Of a DNA stretch of 64,000 nt, positions 17,261 to 26,311 are shown piece by piece. Location of the stretch: contig NZ_JAUSLE010000047.1 in assembly GCF_030646845.1 (NCBI RefSeq), positions 1 to 64,000 of the forward strand, written 5' to 3'. The stretch is from Rhodoferax sp. (lineage in GTDB: Bacteria > Pseudomonadota > Gammaproteobacteria > Burkholderiales > Burkholderiaceae_C). The position numbers and the translations under genes were made by a program. Position 1 is the first letter of the stretch. Each line of letters begins with the position of its first letter. The notes under the pieces were generated by a model. It was given only the letters and a program-made list of their open reading frames with translations, was not told where the DNA came from and ran no database searches.

Positions 17261-17303
17261 AGCCCTCGTGAAATATATCTATACAGCTATCAATACAATA
17301 GCA
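17261..17303 (+). repeat. Dispersed 45-bp repeat, copy 2 (intergenic)
   Basis: AGCCCTCGTGAAATATATC then CAGCTATCAATACAATAGCA. It sits between divergent genes for the acetyltransferase and the small membrane protein at 17371. Confidence 0.8.
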
Positions 17304-17370
17304 TTCTTCGCGCTGGGCGGTATCAGCAATCAGGGTATATTGTGCCTTTGGCCATCACCACCCTTCCCCC

Positions 17371-17772
17371 ATGCTTGACGAACTCAGACCCTTTATTCTG
17401 CATTGGTGCATCACCGCCGCCGCATTGTGGGTGGCCAGCGGTGTTTTCCGGGGGCTGCGGTTTGCCGATACCTCCTCGCTACTGATATCCGCCCTGTTGC
17501 TGGGTCTTGCCAATGCGCTGGTCAAGCCGCTGCTCATTGTTCTGACCCTGCCGCTGACGCTCATCACCTTTGGTCTGTTCCTGCTGGTGATCAATGCCCT
17601 GATGATCCAGCTGGTGGCCGCTCTGGTCAAAGGCTTCTCGGTGTCGGGCTTCTGGACGGCGTTTTTTGCCAGCATTTTCGTCTCGGTGCTGAGCTTCCTG
17701 ATCGGCGCCTTCGTATTGGGCGGCAGCACTGCGCACCCGATACAGATGCCACACAGCGGGGTCTGGCTGTAG
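17371..17772 (+). CDS. YvlD-like / phage-holin-4 family membrane protein
   Basis: 133 residues with four membrane helices. The pattern ALLLGLANALVKPLLIVLTLPL-TLITFGLFLLVINALMI is the hallmark of the YvlD (holin family IV) group of small bacterial inner-membrane proteins. Their role is unclear, sometimes linked to envelope stress. Stands alone between a dispersed repeat and a convergent chemoreceptor gene. Confidence 0.85.
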   Translation: MLDELRPFILHWCITAAALWVASGVFRGLRFADTSSLLISALLLGLANALVKPLLIVLTLPLTLITFGLFLLVINALMIQLVAALVKGFSVSGFWTAFFASIFVSVLSFLIGAFVLGGSTAHPIQMPHSGVWL

Positions 17773-17777
17773 GGCGC

Positions 17778-19358
17778 TTACCGCAGCGCCAACGCCCCGC
17801 CCGTACCCAGCTGAAAAACCGATACGGCCTGCACCAGATCCTTGGCCTGGGATCGCAGGCCGGCGGCCGACGCCGCCATCTGCTCGACCAGGGCCGCGTT
17901 TTGCTGGGTCACTTGGTCCATTTGTGCCACCGCATCGCCGACCTGGGCCACGCCGGCGGCCTGCTCGCTGCTGGCCGAGCTGATCTCGCCCATGATGTCG
18001 GTGACGCGGCGAATGCTGCTGACCACCTCGGTCATGGTGGTGCCGGCCTGGTCCACCAGGGTGGTGCCGTGTTCGACGCGCTCCACACTGGCGTTGATGA
18101 GTGATTTGATTTCCTTGGCCGCTTCGGCCGAGCGCCCGGCCAGGCTGCGCACCTCGCTGGCCACCACGGCGAAGCCGCGGCCCTGCTCACCGGCGCGCGC
18201 CGCTTCCACGGCCGCGTTCAGGGCCAGGATGTTGGTCTGGAAGGCAATGCCGTCGATCACGCTGATGATGTCGGAGATCTTGCGGGAGGAGTCGTTGATG
18301 CCCTTCATGGTCTCCACCACCTGGCCCACGACTTCACCGCCCTTGACCGCCACTGAGCTGGCGCTCATCGCCAACTGGTTGGCCTGACGGGCGCTGTCCG
18401 CGTTTTGTTTTACGGTGGCGCTGAGCTGCTCCATGGAGGCGGCGGTTTCTTCCAGGGCGCTGGCCTGGCTCTCGGTGCGGGCCGACAGGTCGTGGTTGCC
18501 CTGGGCAATTTCTGCGCTGGCAGTCGCGACGCTCTCGGAGCCCTGGCGAACCTGGCCCACGATGGCAGCAAACTTGTCGCGCATGGATTTGATGGCATGC
18601 AACAAACTCGCCTGATCGTCATTCTTCAGAACGATATCGGCCGTGAGATCCCCCTCGGCAATGCGGTGCGTGATATCCGCGGCGTAGCCGGGCTCGCTGC
18701 CGAGCTGTTTCAATATGCCACGTGAAATCAGCAGGCCAATCACGAGCAAGATCCCGGCCAGCACCAAAGTACTAATGGCGAAACCAACGACGCGACTCGC
18801 GATGGCAGAGTCCACCGTATCCACATAAACGCCAGACCCAATCACCCAGCCCCACGGCGCAAACCCCTTGACATAGGAGACCTTCTGCACCGGCTGCTCA
18901 CTGCCCGGCTTGGGCCACATGTAGAAAACAAAACCGGCGCCGCTCGCTTTGACCGTGTTGACGAACTCCACAAACAAATGCTTGCCTGTCGGATCCTTGT
19001 TGCCGGTCAAATCCTTGCCATCAAGCTCGGGGCGGATCGGATGCATCACCATTTTCGGCTGCATGTCATTGATCCAGAAATATTCGTTGCCGCTGTACCG
19101 CAGGTCCTTCAGGGCCGCCATCGCGCTGGCGCGGGCCTCTTCCTCCGGCATCTTCCCCTTGGCCACCAGCCCGTGAAAGTGAACCACCAGACTGTGCGCG
19201 GATTCCACCCCTTGCCTGACACCGTTCTGCCGCTCCTCCATGATCAACCGACGTTCCGAGACCAGGAACAGGGCAGACAGGATGATGATGCCAAGAATGG
19301 CGCTGCCGATGAGTACGCCCAGACGTTTGGCGATGGTGAAGGAAGAGAGATTGAACAT
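17778..19358 (-). CDS. Methyl-accepting chemotaxis protein with single Cache domain
   Basis: 526 residues. TM1 (about 10-33), periplasmic sCache domain (about 35-190, with [17 protein letters not shown] typical of small-acid sensors), TM2 (about 190-212), a HAMP-like linker, and a cytoplasmic signalling domain with the conserved hairpin tip [20 protein letters not shown]. It senses a periplasmic ligand and controls the CheA kinase. An earlier in-frame Met (19418) would add 20 residues without membrane character, so 19358 is preferred. No che genes are nearby. Confidence 0.92.
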   Translation of the reverse strand: MFNLSSFTIAKRLGVLIGSAILGIIILSALFLVSERRLIMEERQNGVRQGVESAHSLVVHFHGLVAKGKMPEEEARASAMAALKDLRYSGNEYFWINDMQPKMVMHPIRPELDGKDLTGNKDPTGKHLFVEFVNTVKASGAGFVFYMWPKPGSEQPVQKVSYVKGFAPWGWVIGSGVYVDTVDSAIASRVVGFAISTLVLAGILLVIGLLISRGILKQLGSEPGYAADITHRIAEGDLTADIVLKNDDQASLLHAIKSMRDKFAAIVGQVRQGSESVATASAEIAQGNHDLSARTESQASALEETAASMEQLSATVKQNADSARQANQLAMSASSVAVKGGEVVGQVVETMKGINDSSRKISDIISVIDGIAFQTNILALNAAVEAARAGEQGRGFAVVASEVRSLAGRSAEAAKEIKSLINASVERVEHGTTLVDQAGTTMTEVVSSIRRVTDIMGEISSASSEQAAGVAQVGDAVAQMDQVTQQNAALVEQMAASAAGLRSQAKDLVQAVSVFQLGTGGALALR

Positions 19359-19509
19359 GCTGGACCCGATACTTTTGGGACAACCCGTGCGCGACGGCCG
19401 ATAGCCATTGTCAAACAAGCCGATAGCTAGAATTGTAGTTCGCTACGCATGAACGTGCATAGCGAGGTCCAATCCGGTCAGCCGGCGATCCCCCGTCGGA
19501 TCCAAGTTG

Positions 19510-20019
19510 TCAGAATTCGATGTCGTCGCGGATGCTGGCGATGCCCGCCCTGGCACAGGCCTCGTCCATGTCGCCGGTCGGCGCCCCGGACACCCCGATG
19601 GCGCCAATGATGGTGCCCCCCGCCTGCACCATCACACCGCCACCGGCGCCGACAAAGCGCGGCACGTGGCGAATGCCGGAACTGGGCTGGCCCGCTTCCG
19701 TGGCCCGGGCCAATTCCAGCGTGTCTGTGCGAAAGCTGGCCGCAGTCCACGCTTTGTTTGTCGCGGTGTCCGGCGTGTGCGCGCCCGCAAACCGGTCACG
19801 CAGCATCACCTGCGCCACCCCGCTGCGATCCACCACCGCCACCGCCACCTGGAAACCGCGCTTGCGACAGTCCTGCAGCGCGCCCGAAGCGGCTTTCAGC
19901 GCCGCCTCGGGCGTCAGCAACCGTATGGTGTGGGTGCCCCCGCCGGCCTGCGCCAGCACGGGCACGCTGGTGCCAAGCAGGCAGGCAGCAGTCACAGTCG
20001 TCAAGATGGATTTCCTCAT
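19510..20019 (-). CDS. Periplasmic GlcG/HbpS-like heme-binding-fold protein
   Basis: 169 residues with a signal peptide (MRKSILTTVTAACLLGTSVP, cleavage near VLAQA). The remainder is the HbpS/GlcG (DUF336) fold: FQVAVAVVDRSGVAQVMLRD, KAWTAASFRTDTLELA and GGTIIGAIGVSGAPTGDMDEACA. Members bind heme or small organic ligands and act as octamers; the role here is unknown. It is 18 bp downstream of the DUF2059 gene and probably in the same transcript. Confidence 0.88.
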   Translation of the reverse strand: MRKSILTTVTAACLLGTSVPVLAQAGGGTHTIRLLTPEAALKAASGALQDCRKRGFQVAVAVVDRSGVAQVMLRDRFAGAHTPDTATNKAWTAASFRTDTLELARATEAGQPSSGIRHVPRFVGAGGGVMVQAGGTIIGAIGVSGAPTGDMDEACARAGIASIRDDIEF

Positions 20020-20037
20020 GGTTTCACTCCTTTGGTT

Positions 20038-20604
20038 TTACTTGCTCTCGGCTTTGGCTGGTGGACGCGCCGTGGCGGCGGGTGTCAGACCCAATCGTTT
20101 GGCGATGGACTGTTCCAGCGTCTTCACTTTGGGCTCGATCGCGCCCTGGGTCTCGGGAATCAGCTTCTCCACCAGCGCTTTTTGCATGTCGCCGTTCATC
20201 TGGGAGAATTTGCGCCCGACGGGTGACTCGAAAAGCGCAATGAGTTGTTTGAGTTCGTCCTCACTGAATTTTTCTTCCAGCAAGGCGCCAATGGTCGACG
20301 GTGCCAGCTTGACCGCCCGGTCACGCACGATAGGAACAGCCTCGTCGAGGTATTTCTTGATGTCGGCCTGAATCTCTTTGCCGATGGCCTCGCGCTTGTC
20401 TGCCGCCACCCGGGTCTGCAAGGCCAAACCGGCTTGCTGCATCATCAGCGCGGCCGGACGTTCCGCCAGGGCGCGCCCCGCCTGCTCGATGGAGGGCTGC
20501 TGCAGCTGCAGCACCTTCGCCACCAGCTCTTTCTTGGCCGCAGTCGACTCCGCCTGCGCACCACCGGCCAGCGCCAGCAGCGCCACGATCAATAATTTCT
20601 TCAT
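20038..20604 (-). CDS. Periplasmic DUF2059 protein
   Basis: 188 residues with a signal peptide (MKKLLIVALLALAGGAQAES). DUF2059 core: EKFSEDELKQLIALFESPVGRKFSQMNGDM. The start at 20604 has GGAGAG 7 bases upstream. This is the second DUF2059-like gene in the window (the other at 13572). No function is established. Confidence 0.85.
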   Translation of the reverse strand: MKKLLIVALLALAGGAQAESTAAKKELVAKVLQLQQPSIEQAGRALAERPAALMMQQAGLALQTRVAADKREAIGKEIQADIKKYLDEAVPIVRDRAVKLAPSTIGALLEEKFSEDELKQLIALFESPVGRKFSQMNGDMQKALVEKLIPETQGAIEPKVKTLEQSIAKRLGLTPAATARPPAKAESK

Positions 20605-20771
20605 CGTAAATCTCTCCATAAAAAAAGCACAACCCTGGCAGCCCGAACTGACGGACTGCCCATAGTTCATTATGGCCCTGTGACACGGGCGAACCCGACA
20701 ATCAGGGATGATCGCGCCAGGCAAATGAAGAATTGTCAAGCCCGCCAGGATATTTACAACGCGAAAAATCA

Positions 20772-21392
20772 ATGAGTCTTGAAATCGTACTGAAGCAACT
20801 GTCGACCCCTGGCGTCACGCTGGTGCGGGACTTGCACCTGCGCGTGCCCAACGGCGCCATCCATACCGTGATGGGCGCCAGTGGCTCTGGCAAATCCAGC
20901 CTGCTGGCCGCGGTTTGTGGCACTTTGCCGGACGGCATGGTGTTTGACGGCGAAATTTCCCTCCATGGCACACGTATTGAACGCTTGCCGACCGAACGAC
21001 GGCATGTGGGCATCCTGTTTCAGGAAGACCTGCTGTTCGCTCACATGACCGTGTTCGAAAATCTGCTGTTTGCCGTGCCCCCCGGCCCCCGGGCCGAGCG
21101 CACGGCGTGCGTGGTGCAAGGGCTGCAGGATCTGGAAATGTCGCAGTTTGCGCAGGCCGACCCGGCCACGCTTTCCGGCGGGCAGCGCGCGCGCGTCGCC
21201 CTCATGCGGGCGCTGCTGGCCCAACCCCAAGCCCTGCTGCTGGACGAACCGTTCTCCCGACTCGATGCCGCCCTGCGCGGGCGCATGCGTGACTTTGTGT
21301 TCGAACTTGTAAGAAAACGCGGCATTCCGGTACTGATGGTGACGCACGATGCAACCGACATCGCCGACCCGACCCGTCTGACCTGCCTTTGA
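20772..21392 (+). CDS. ABC transporter ATP-binding protein, YnjD-like
   Basis: 206-residue ATPase with Walker A GASGSGKSS, signature LSGGQRAR, Walker B ALLLDEPFS and switch His in VMVTHDATD. Resembles E. coli YnjD, which works with YnjB (binding protein) and YnjC (permease); neither is seen near it here. Instead the next gene matches YnjF, conserving the ynjD-ynjF part of the E. coli order. Its stop TGA overlaps a potential TTG start of that next gene. Confidence 0.85.
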   Translation: MSLEIVLKQLSTPGVTLVRDLHLRVPNGAIHTVMGASGSGKSSLLAAVCGTLPDGMVFDGEISLHGTRIERLPTERRHVGILFQEDLLFAHMTVFENLLFAVPPGPRAERTACVVQGLQDLEMSQFAQADPATLSGGQRARVALMRALLAQPQALLLDEPFSRLDAALRGRMRDFVFELVRKRGIPVLMVTHDATDIADPTRLTCL

Positions 21393-21412
21393 GCTTGCCT
21401 GAGCACCACCCC

Positions 21413-22018
21413 ATGCTGGACCGCACCGCCACTGCTCTGATCAAACCCCTGGTGACCAGGCTGGCGCGCGCCTTGCTGCGCGCCGGGCTGAGTGCCAACC
21501 AGGTCACCATCGCCGGTTTTCTGATTGGTTTGCTTGCTGCATTATTGATAGCTAATGGCGCTTATATGACGGGGGCTGTGGCCATATTTGCCTCAAGACT
21601 CTGTGACGCACTGGACGGCGCGCTGGCGCGCCTGACGCGGGCCACCGATCGCGGCGGCTTCCTGGACATTGCGCTGGACTTTCTGTTCTACGCCAGCATC
21701 CCCCTGGCCTTTGCCTTCAGTGACCCCGCCCGCAATGCGCTGCCCGCTGCCGTGCTGCTGGCCGCTTTCATTGGCACCAGCTCCAGCTTCCTGGCCTTTG
21801 CCGTGATTGCGGCCAAGCGCGGCATGGTGAGCGTGGCCTATCCCGACAAATCGTTCTTCTTTCTGGGCGGCCTGACGGAAGCCACGGAAACGCTGGCCTT
21901 CTTTGCCGTCATGTGCCTGTGGCCAGCCCATTTCATCGAACTGGCCTATGTGTTTGCCGCGCTGTGCGGTGTCACCGTCATCACCCGCATCTGGTGGGGA
22001 TGGCGCGCCTTTTCCTGA
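21413..22018 (+). CDS. CDP-alcohol phosphatidyltransferase, YnjF-like
   Basis: 201 residues with about six membrane helices and a complete CDP-alcohol phosphotransferase motif, DALDGALARLTRATDRGGFLD then IALD, which binds Mg2+ and the CDP-activated lipid. It makes a phospholipid head-group linkage; the alcohol is unknown. A TTG start at 21389 overlapping the upstream stop would add eight residues. The second membrane helix (LLAALLIANGAYMTGAVA) is encoded in part by dispersed-repeat copy 3. Confidence 0.88.
   Translation: MLDRTATALIKPLVTRLARALLRAGLSANQVTIAGFLIGLLAALLIANGAYMTGAVAIFASRLCDALDGALARLTRATDRGGFLDIALDFLFYASIPLAFAFSDPARNALPAAVLLAAFIGTSSSFLAFAVIAAKRGMVSVAYPDKSFFFLGGLTEATETLAFFAVMCLWPAHFIELAYVFAALCGVTVITRIWWGWRAFS
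21535..21577 (-). repeat. Dispersed 45-bp repeat, copy 3 (inside ynjF-like CDS)
   Basis: Reverse orientation: complement reads AGCCCCCGTCATATAAGCGC then AGCTATCAATAATGC. It is in frame in the host gene and encodes part of a transmembrane helix. Confidence 0.75.
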
Positions 22019-22049
22019 TGCCGAACTGGATCAACCGGGAACCTGTCTG

Positions 22050-24224
22050 ATGAACAAGAAAAAAGCCGGCCTGCTGCTGGCGCTGGCCGCGCTGGTCGTG
22101 AGCTACTTCGCACTCGATCTGGGGCGTTTCCTGAGCCTGGACTACCTCAAGGCCAGCCAGGCGGCGTTCGACACCCTGTATGCGCAAAAACCGCTGCTGA
22201 TCGTTGCCGCCTACTTCGCCATTTACGTTGCCACCACGGCGCTGTCGTTCCCGGGCGCGGTGATCTTGACGCTGGCGGGCGGTGCCATCTTTGGCTTGTG
22301 GTGGGGCACGCTGATCGTGTCGTTTGCCTCCAGCGTGGGGGCCACCCTGGCGTTTCTGGCGGCGCGCTTTGTGCTGCGTGACAGCATCGAGGCCCGCTTT
22401 GGCCAGCGTCTGGCGGAGTTCAACCGGGGCATTGAGAAAGAGGGCGCCTTCTACCTGTTCACCCTGCGCCTGGTGCCGCTGGTGCCGTTCTTCGTCATCA
22501 ACCTGCTGATGGGCCTGACCAAGATGAAAGCCGCCACCTTTTACGGGGTGAGCCAGCTGGGCATGCTGGCTGGCACGGCGGTGTATGTGAATGCCGGCAC
22601 CCAGCTGGCGCGGCTGGACTCACTGCAGGGCATCCTGAGCCCCGCCCTGCTGGCGTCGTTCGCCCTGCTGGGCATCTTCCCGCTGCTGGCCCGCAAAGTG
22701 GCAGACGCGCTGAAACGCCGCCAGGTGTACGCGCGCTGGAAGCACCTGAGGCCGAACAAGTTCGACCGCAACCTGATCGTCATCGGCGCCGGGGCCGGCG
22801 GCCTGGTGTCCGCCTATATCGCCGCCGCCGTCAAAGCCAGGGTCACCCTGGTGGAAGCGCACAAGATGGGCGGCGACTGCCTGAACTATGGCTGCGTGCC
22901 GAGCAAGGCGCTCATCAAAAGCGCCACGCTGGCGCATCAGATGCAACACGGCACGCGGTACGGCTTGTCGGACACGCCGGTGTCGTTCAGCTTCCGGGCC
23001 TTGATGCAACGCATCCAGCACGTGATCGCCACCATTGCGCCGCATGACAGCATCGAGCGCTACACCAGCCTGGGCGTCGAAGTGCTGCAGGGCTACGCCA
23101 GAATCGTGAACCCGTGGACGGTGGAGATCACGCTGAATGACGGTGGCAAGCAAACCTTGACCACGCGCGCCATCGTGATTGCCGCCGGTGCGCGCCCTGT
23201 GGTGCCGCCGCTGCCGGGTCTCGACGAAGTAGGTTATGTGACCAGCGACACGCTGTGGCACGAGTTCGCAACGCTGGACGCGGTACCCAAACGATTGGTG
23301 GTGCTCGGCGGCGGCCCGATTGGCTGCGAGCTCGCTCAAAGCTTTCAGCGCCTGGGCGCCCAGGTCACGCAAATTGAGATGGGGCCACGCCTCATGGTCC
23401 GCGAGGATGCCGAGGTCTCGGCGCTGGCCCAGGCGTCGCTGCAGACCGATGGCGTGCAGGTACTGACTGGCCACAAGGCCTTGCGCTGCGAGAAGTCAGG
23501 GGATACCAAAGCAATCATTGTGGAACACGAGGGCCGGCAGATGCGCATCGAGTTCGACGCCCTGCTGTGCGCCGTGGGCCGCGTGGCGCGGCTGACGGGC
23601 TACGGACTGGAAGAACTGGGCATCCCCACCACCCTGCCCCAGGGCGGCACGATTGAGACCAACGAGTACCTGCAAACGATCTACCCCAACATCTTCGCGG
23701 CGGGGGACGTGGCCGGGCCGTACCAGTTCACCCACACCGCCTCGCATCAGGCCTGGTACGCCGCGGTCAACGCGCTGTTTGGTGACTTCAGGAAGTTCAA
23801 GGCCGACTACCGGGTGATCCCGTGGGCGACGTTCATTGATCCCGAAGTGGCGCGGGTTGGCTTGAACGAGCAGCAGGCCAAGGAAGAAGGCGTTGCCTGC
23901 GAGGTCACGAAATACAGCATCGAGGAACTGGACCGCGCCATTGCCGACAGCGAAGCACGGGGATTCGTGAAAGTATTGACGGTCCCCGGCAAAGACAGGA
24001 TTCTGGGCGTCACGATCGTGGGAAAGCACGCCGGGGATTTGCTGGCCGAGTATGTGCTGGCCATGAAGCACGGCCTGGGCCTGAACAAGATACTCGAGAC
24101 CATCCACACCTACCCGACCCTGGCCGAAGCCAACAAGTACGCCGCCGGCGAATGGAAGCGCGCGCACCAACCCACCGCGCTGCTGGCGTGGGTGCGCCGC
24201 TACCACGACTGGAGGAGAGGCTGA
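22050..24224 (+). CDS. Fusion of DedA/TVP38 membrane domain with flavin disulfide reductase
   Basis: 724 residues. The N-terminal 225 residues are a SNARE-associated (TVP38/DedA-type) membrane domain with FPGAVILTLAGGAIFG and RLVPLVPFFVINLLMGLT. The rest is a pyridine nucleotide-disulfide oxidoreductase: FAD motif VIGAGAGGLVSAYI, redox pair Cys277/Cys282 in GGDCLNYGCVPSKAL, NAD motif VVLGGGPIGCELA and C-terminal HTYPTLAEA. It resembles mercuric reductase but lacks both the NmerA domain and the C-terminal vicinal cysteines, so Hg reduction is unlikely. It probably couples membrane transport or lipid flipping to a thiol or metalloid reduction (inference). Confidence 0.88.
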   Translation: MNKKKAGLLLALAALVVSYFALDLGRFLSLDYLKASQAAFDTLYAQKPLLIVAAYFAIYVATTALSFPGAVILTLAGGAIFGLWWGTLIVSFASSVGATLAFLAARFVLRDSIEARFGQRLAEFNRGIEKEGAFYLFTLRLVPLVPFFVINLLMGLTKMKAATFYGVSQLGMLAGTAVYVNAGTQLARLDSLQGILSPALLASFALLGIFPLLARKVADALKRRQVYARWKHLRPNKFDRNLIVIGAGAGGLVSAYIAAAVKARVTLVEAHKMGGDCLNYGCVPSKALIKSATLAHQMQHGTRYGLSDTPVSFSFRALMQRIQHVIATIAPHDSIERYTSLGVEVLQGYARIVNPWTVEITLNDGGKQTLTTRAIVIAAGARPVVPPLPGLDEVGYVTSDTLWHEFATLDAVPKRLVVLGGGPIGCELAQSFQRLGAQVTQIEMGPRLMVREDAEVSALAQASLQTDGVQVLTGHKALRCEKSGDTKAIIVEHEGRQMRIEFDALLCAVGRVARLTGYGLEELGIPTTLPQGGTIETNEYLQTIYPNIFAAGDVAGPYQFTHTASHQAWYAAVNALFGDFRKFKADYRVIPWATFIDPEVARVGLNEQQAKEEGVACEVTKYSIEELDRAIADSEARGFVKVLTVPGKDRILGVTIVGKHAGDLLAEYVLAMKHGLGLNKILETIHTYPTLAEANKYAAGEWKRAHQPTALLAWVRRYHDWRRG

Positions 24225-24226
24225 AC

Positions 24227-25018
24227 ATGCCCGCCATGGCATCCGTCATGAAGAAAACTCATTTTGCTATGTATTTCATAGCTGCATGCGCAGTTTTGAC
24301 GGGGGCTACTCCCGCTTTTACTCAAGAGTCCACGCCGGCCGCTGCGCAACCCGCTGCGCTGACGCTGGCCCCCTTCAATGGCGTCGAAGCCAACACGCTG
24401 CACCCGGCCTGGCGCCTGGTCACGCTGCCCAAGGACAAAGGCGTACCGCCCTCGCGATTTGAGCTGATCACCCTTGCCGGCGAACCGGCCTTGCAGGTCA
24501 GCACCGACAAATCCTATGGCGTGCTGTCCCACGCCTGGCAGGGCCCGCCACCGACAGAACTGACCTGGCGTTGGCGCGTGGATCAGCCTCTGGCACAAAC
24601 CGACATAGCCACCCGGGGCGGTGACGACGCGGCGCTCAAGGTGTGTGTCATGTTTGACCAGCCCGAGTCCGAGATTCCCTTTCTTCAGCGCGCCGGTCTG
24701 ACTCTGACCCGCTCAGTGACCGGCCAAGACCTGCCAAACGCCACGCTGTGCTACATCTGGGACCAGCGCTATCCGCAGGGCACTGCCGGCGTCAACCCCT
24801 ATACGGCCCGCGTGCGCTACATTGTGCTCGGGGGGCCTAACGCCCCAACCGGGCAATGGAGCACCCAGCGACGTCGGGTGGCCGATGATTTTCAGCGCCT
24901 GTTTGGCAGAGAGAGTAAGAGCACGCCCCCGGTCTCGGCGGTGGCGGTAGGCGCGGACAGCGACAATACGCAAGGTCACAGCCTCGCTTATCTCGGCCGG
25001 CTGCGCTGGCTGCCCTGA
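24227..25018 (+). CDS. DUF3047 exported protein
   Basis: 263 residues; the start has a strong GGAGGAGAGG 7 bases upstream. The signal peptide (KTHFAMYFIAACAVLTGATP) is encoded mostly by dispersed-repeat copy 4. The mature part shows DUF3047 features: LTWRWRVDQPL, then DDAALKVCVMFD, LCYIWDQRYPQG and RYIVLGG. Function unknown; likely periplasmic. It starts just after the DedA fusion gene, so it is cotranscribed with it. Confidence 0.82.
   Translation: MPAMASVMKKTHFAMYFIAACAVLTGATPAFTQESTPAAAQPAALTLAPFNGVEANTLHPAWRLVTLPKDKGVPPSRFELITLAGEPALQVSTDKSYGVLSHAWQGPPPTELTWRWRVDQPLAQTDIATRGGDDAALKVCVMFDQPESEIPFLQRAGLTLTRSVTGQDLPNATLCYIWDQRYPQGTAGVNPYTARVRYIVLGGPNAPTGQWSTQRRRVADDFQRLFGRESKSTPPVSAVAVGADSDNTQGHSLAYLGRLRWLP
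24265..24307 (-). repeat. Dispersed 45-bp repeat, copy 4 (inside signal-peptide codons)
   Basis: Complement reads AGCCCCCGTCAAAACTGCGC, then GCAGCTATGAAATACATAGCA. In the host gene it supplies the hydrophobic core of the signal peptide. Confidence 0.8.
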
Positions 25019-25073
25019 GTTCACGTCTGTCCGGTTGGCGTCGTCCCGTCCCCTTGCTACTGATCTTCCATTC

Positions 25074-26231
25074 ATGAAAAAACTGGTATTGCTCGGCGCA
25101 GGCCACGCCCATGTGCACGTGCTGTCCACCCTGGCCGCCCAGCCCATGCCCGATGTTCAGATTACCCTGGTTGCGCCCTACCCGCGTCAGCTGTATTCCG
25201 GCATGGTGCCGGGCTTTGTGGCGGGGCATTACGCCCTGGAAGACTGTGTGATTCCGCTGGCACCGCTGCTGAAGAATACCGGCATCAAGTGGCTGACCCG
25301 CAGCGCCACCGGGCTGGATGCGAATGCACGCACTGTCACGCTGGATGACGGCAGCACGCTCAGCTTCGACTGGCTGTCAGTCAACACCGGGCCGGTGCAG
25401 GACCGGGACCAGATTGAACAGACCATGCCCGGCGCCAGTGAACATGGCCTGTTTGTGCGCCCGATCGAGGCGTTCGGGGCGCTCTGGCCCAAGGTGGCCG
25501 AGTTGGCAAAGACACGCGCCCTGCGGGTGGCCGTCATCGGCGGCGGCGCCGCGGGCATTGAGCTGGCGATGGCCATCCGGCACGGGCTGCGCAGTTCTTC
25601 CGTCACGATCATCAGCGGCGCGGCAGCCGTGGGCGCCAACTACACGCCGGCCGTGCAACAGCGGGTGGTCAAGGCCCTGAAGCGCCGCAACATCACGGTG
25701 CTGCCCGATCTGGCAGTAGGTATCCAGGCGGGAGAAGTTCTTCTGGGGTGTGGCGCCCGGCTGGCCTGCGACGTACCGCTGATTGCCACCGGCGCGCAGG
25801 CCCCGGCATGGCTGGCGGGCAGTGGCCTGGCGCTGGACGGGAACGGCTTTATCGCGGTGGATGCCTGCCAGCGCTCCACCAGCCACGCCCATGTGTTTGC
25901 CGCGGGCGATGTCAGCACGCGGGTGGATCGGGCCATCGCGCGCAGCGGCGTGTACGCCGTGCGGGCCGGGCCGGCCCTGGCCAACAACCTGGCGGCGGCC
26001 ATCGCCGGTCGTGAGCCCACCCCTCACCAACCGCCCGAAAACACCTTGAACCTGCTGTCCTGCGGCGACCGGCAGGCCATCGCCAGCTGGGGCCACTACG
26101 CAGCGCAGGGGCGCTGGGTGTGGTGGCTGAAAGACCGGATCGACAGGGCATTTATCAAGCGGTACTCGCGTCCCCCTCTCACGCCCGCCGGAGACATGGA
26201 CAGCGACGGTGCGCCAGCGAACAGACGATGA
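25074..26231 (+). CDS. SelD-associated FAD/NAD(P)-dependent oxidoreductase
   Basis: 385 residues, an NDH-2-like flavoprotein. FAD motif LVLLGAGHAHVHVLSTLAAQ (the GHAHV form typical of the family found next to or fused with SelD), YPRQLYSGMVPGFVAG, NAD motif RVAVIGGGAAGIELAMAI, and FAAGDVSTRVD near the end. Proteins of this family are often genetically linked to selenophosphate synthetase, and selD lies 0.6 kb downstream on the opposite strand. The substrate is not established; a role in reducing selenium species or supplying electrons for selenide formation is inference. Confidence 0.8.
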   Translation: MKKLVLLGAGHAHVHVLSTLAAQPMPDVQITLVAPYPRQLYSGMVPGFVAGHYALEDCVIPLAPLLKNTGIKWLTRSATGLDANARTVTLDDGSTLSFDWLSVNTGPVQDRDQIEQTMPGASEHGLFVRPIEAFGALWPKVAELAKTRALRVAVIGGGAAGIELAMAIRHGLRSSSVTIISGAAAVGANYTPAVQQRVVKALKRRNITVLPDLAVGIQAGEVLLGCGARLACDVPLIATGAQAPAWLAGSGLALDGNGFIAVDACQRSTSHAHVFAAGDVSTRVDRAIARSGVYAVRAGPALANNLAAAIAGREPTPHQPPENTLNLLSCGDRQAIASWGHYAAQGRWVWWLKDRIDRAFIKRYSRPPLTPAGDMDSDGAPANRR

Positions 26232-26311
26232 GCGGGGTGCCCGGCATGATTGGCATCAGACGGCGTGCCGTATCCCATCGCCCATTCTCTCCAACCCTCA
26301 AAAGGTTCACC

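Noticed and set aside
19400..19460. Further copy of the ATAGC repeat near GATAGCTAGAATTGTAGTTCGC
   Set aside because: It lacks the AGCCCYCGT block and the hairpin is imperfect, so it was not counted.
22050..24224. Annotation as mercuric reductase MerA
   Set aside because: C-terminal vicinal cysteines and the NmerA domain are missing and the N-terminus is a membrane domain.
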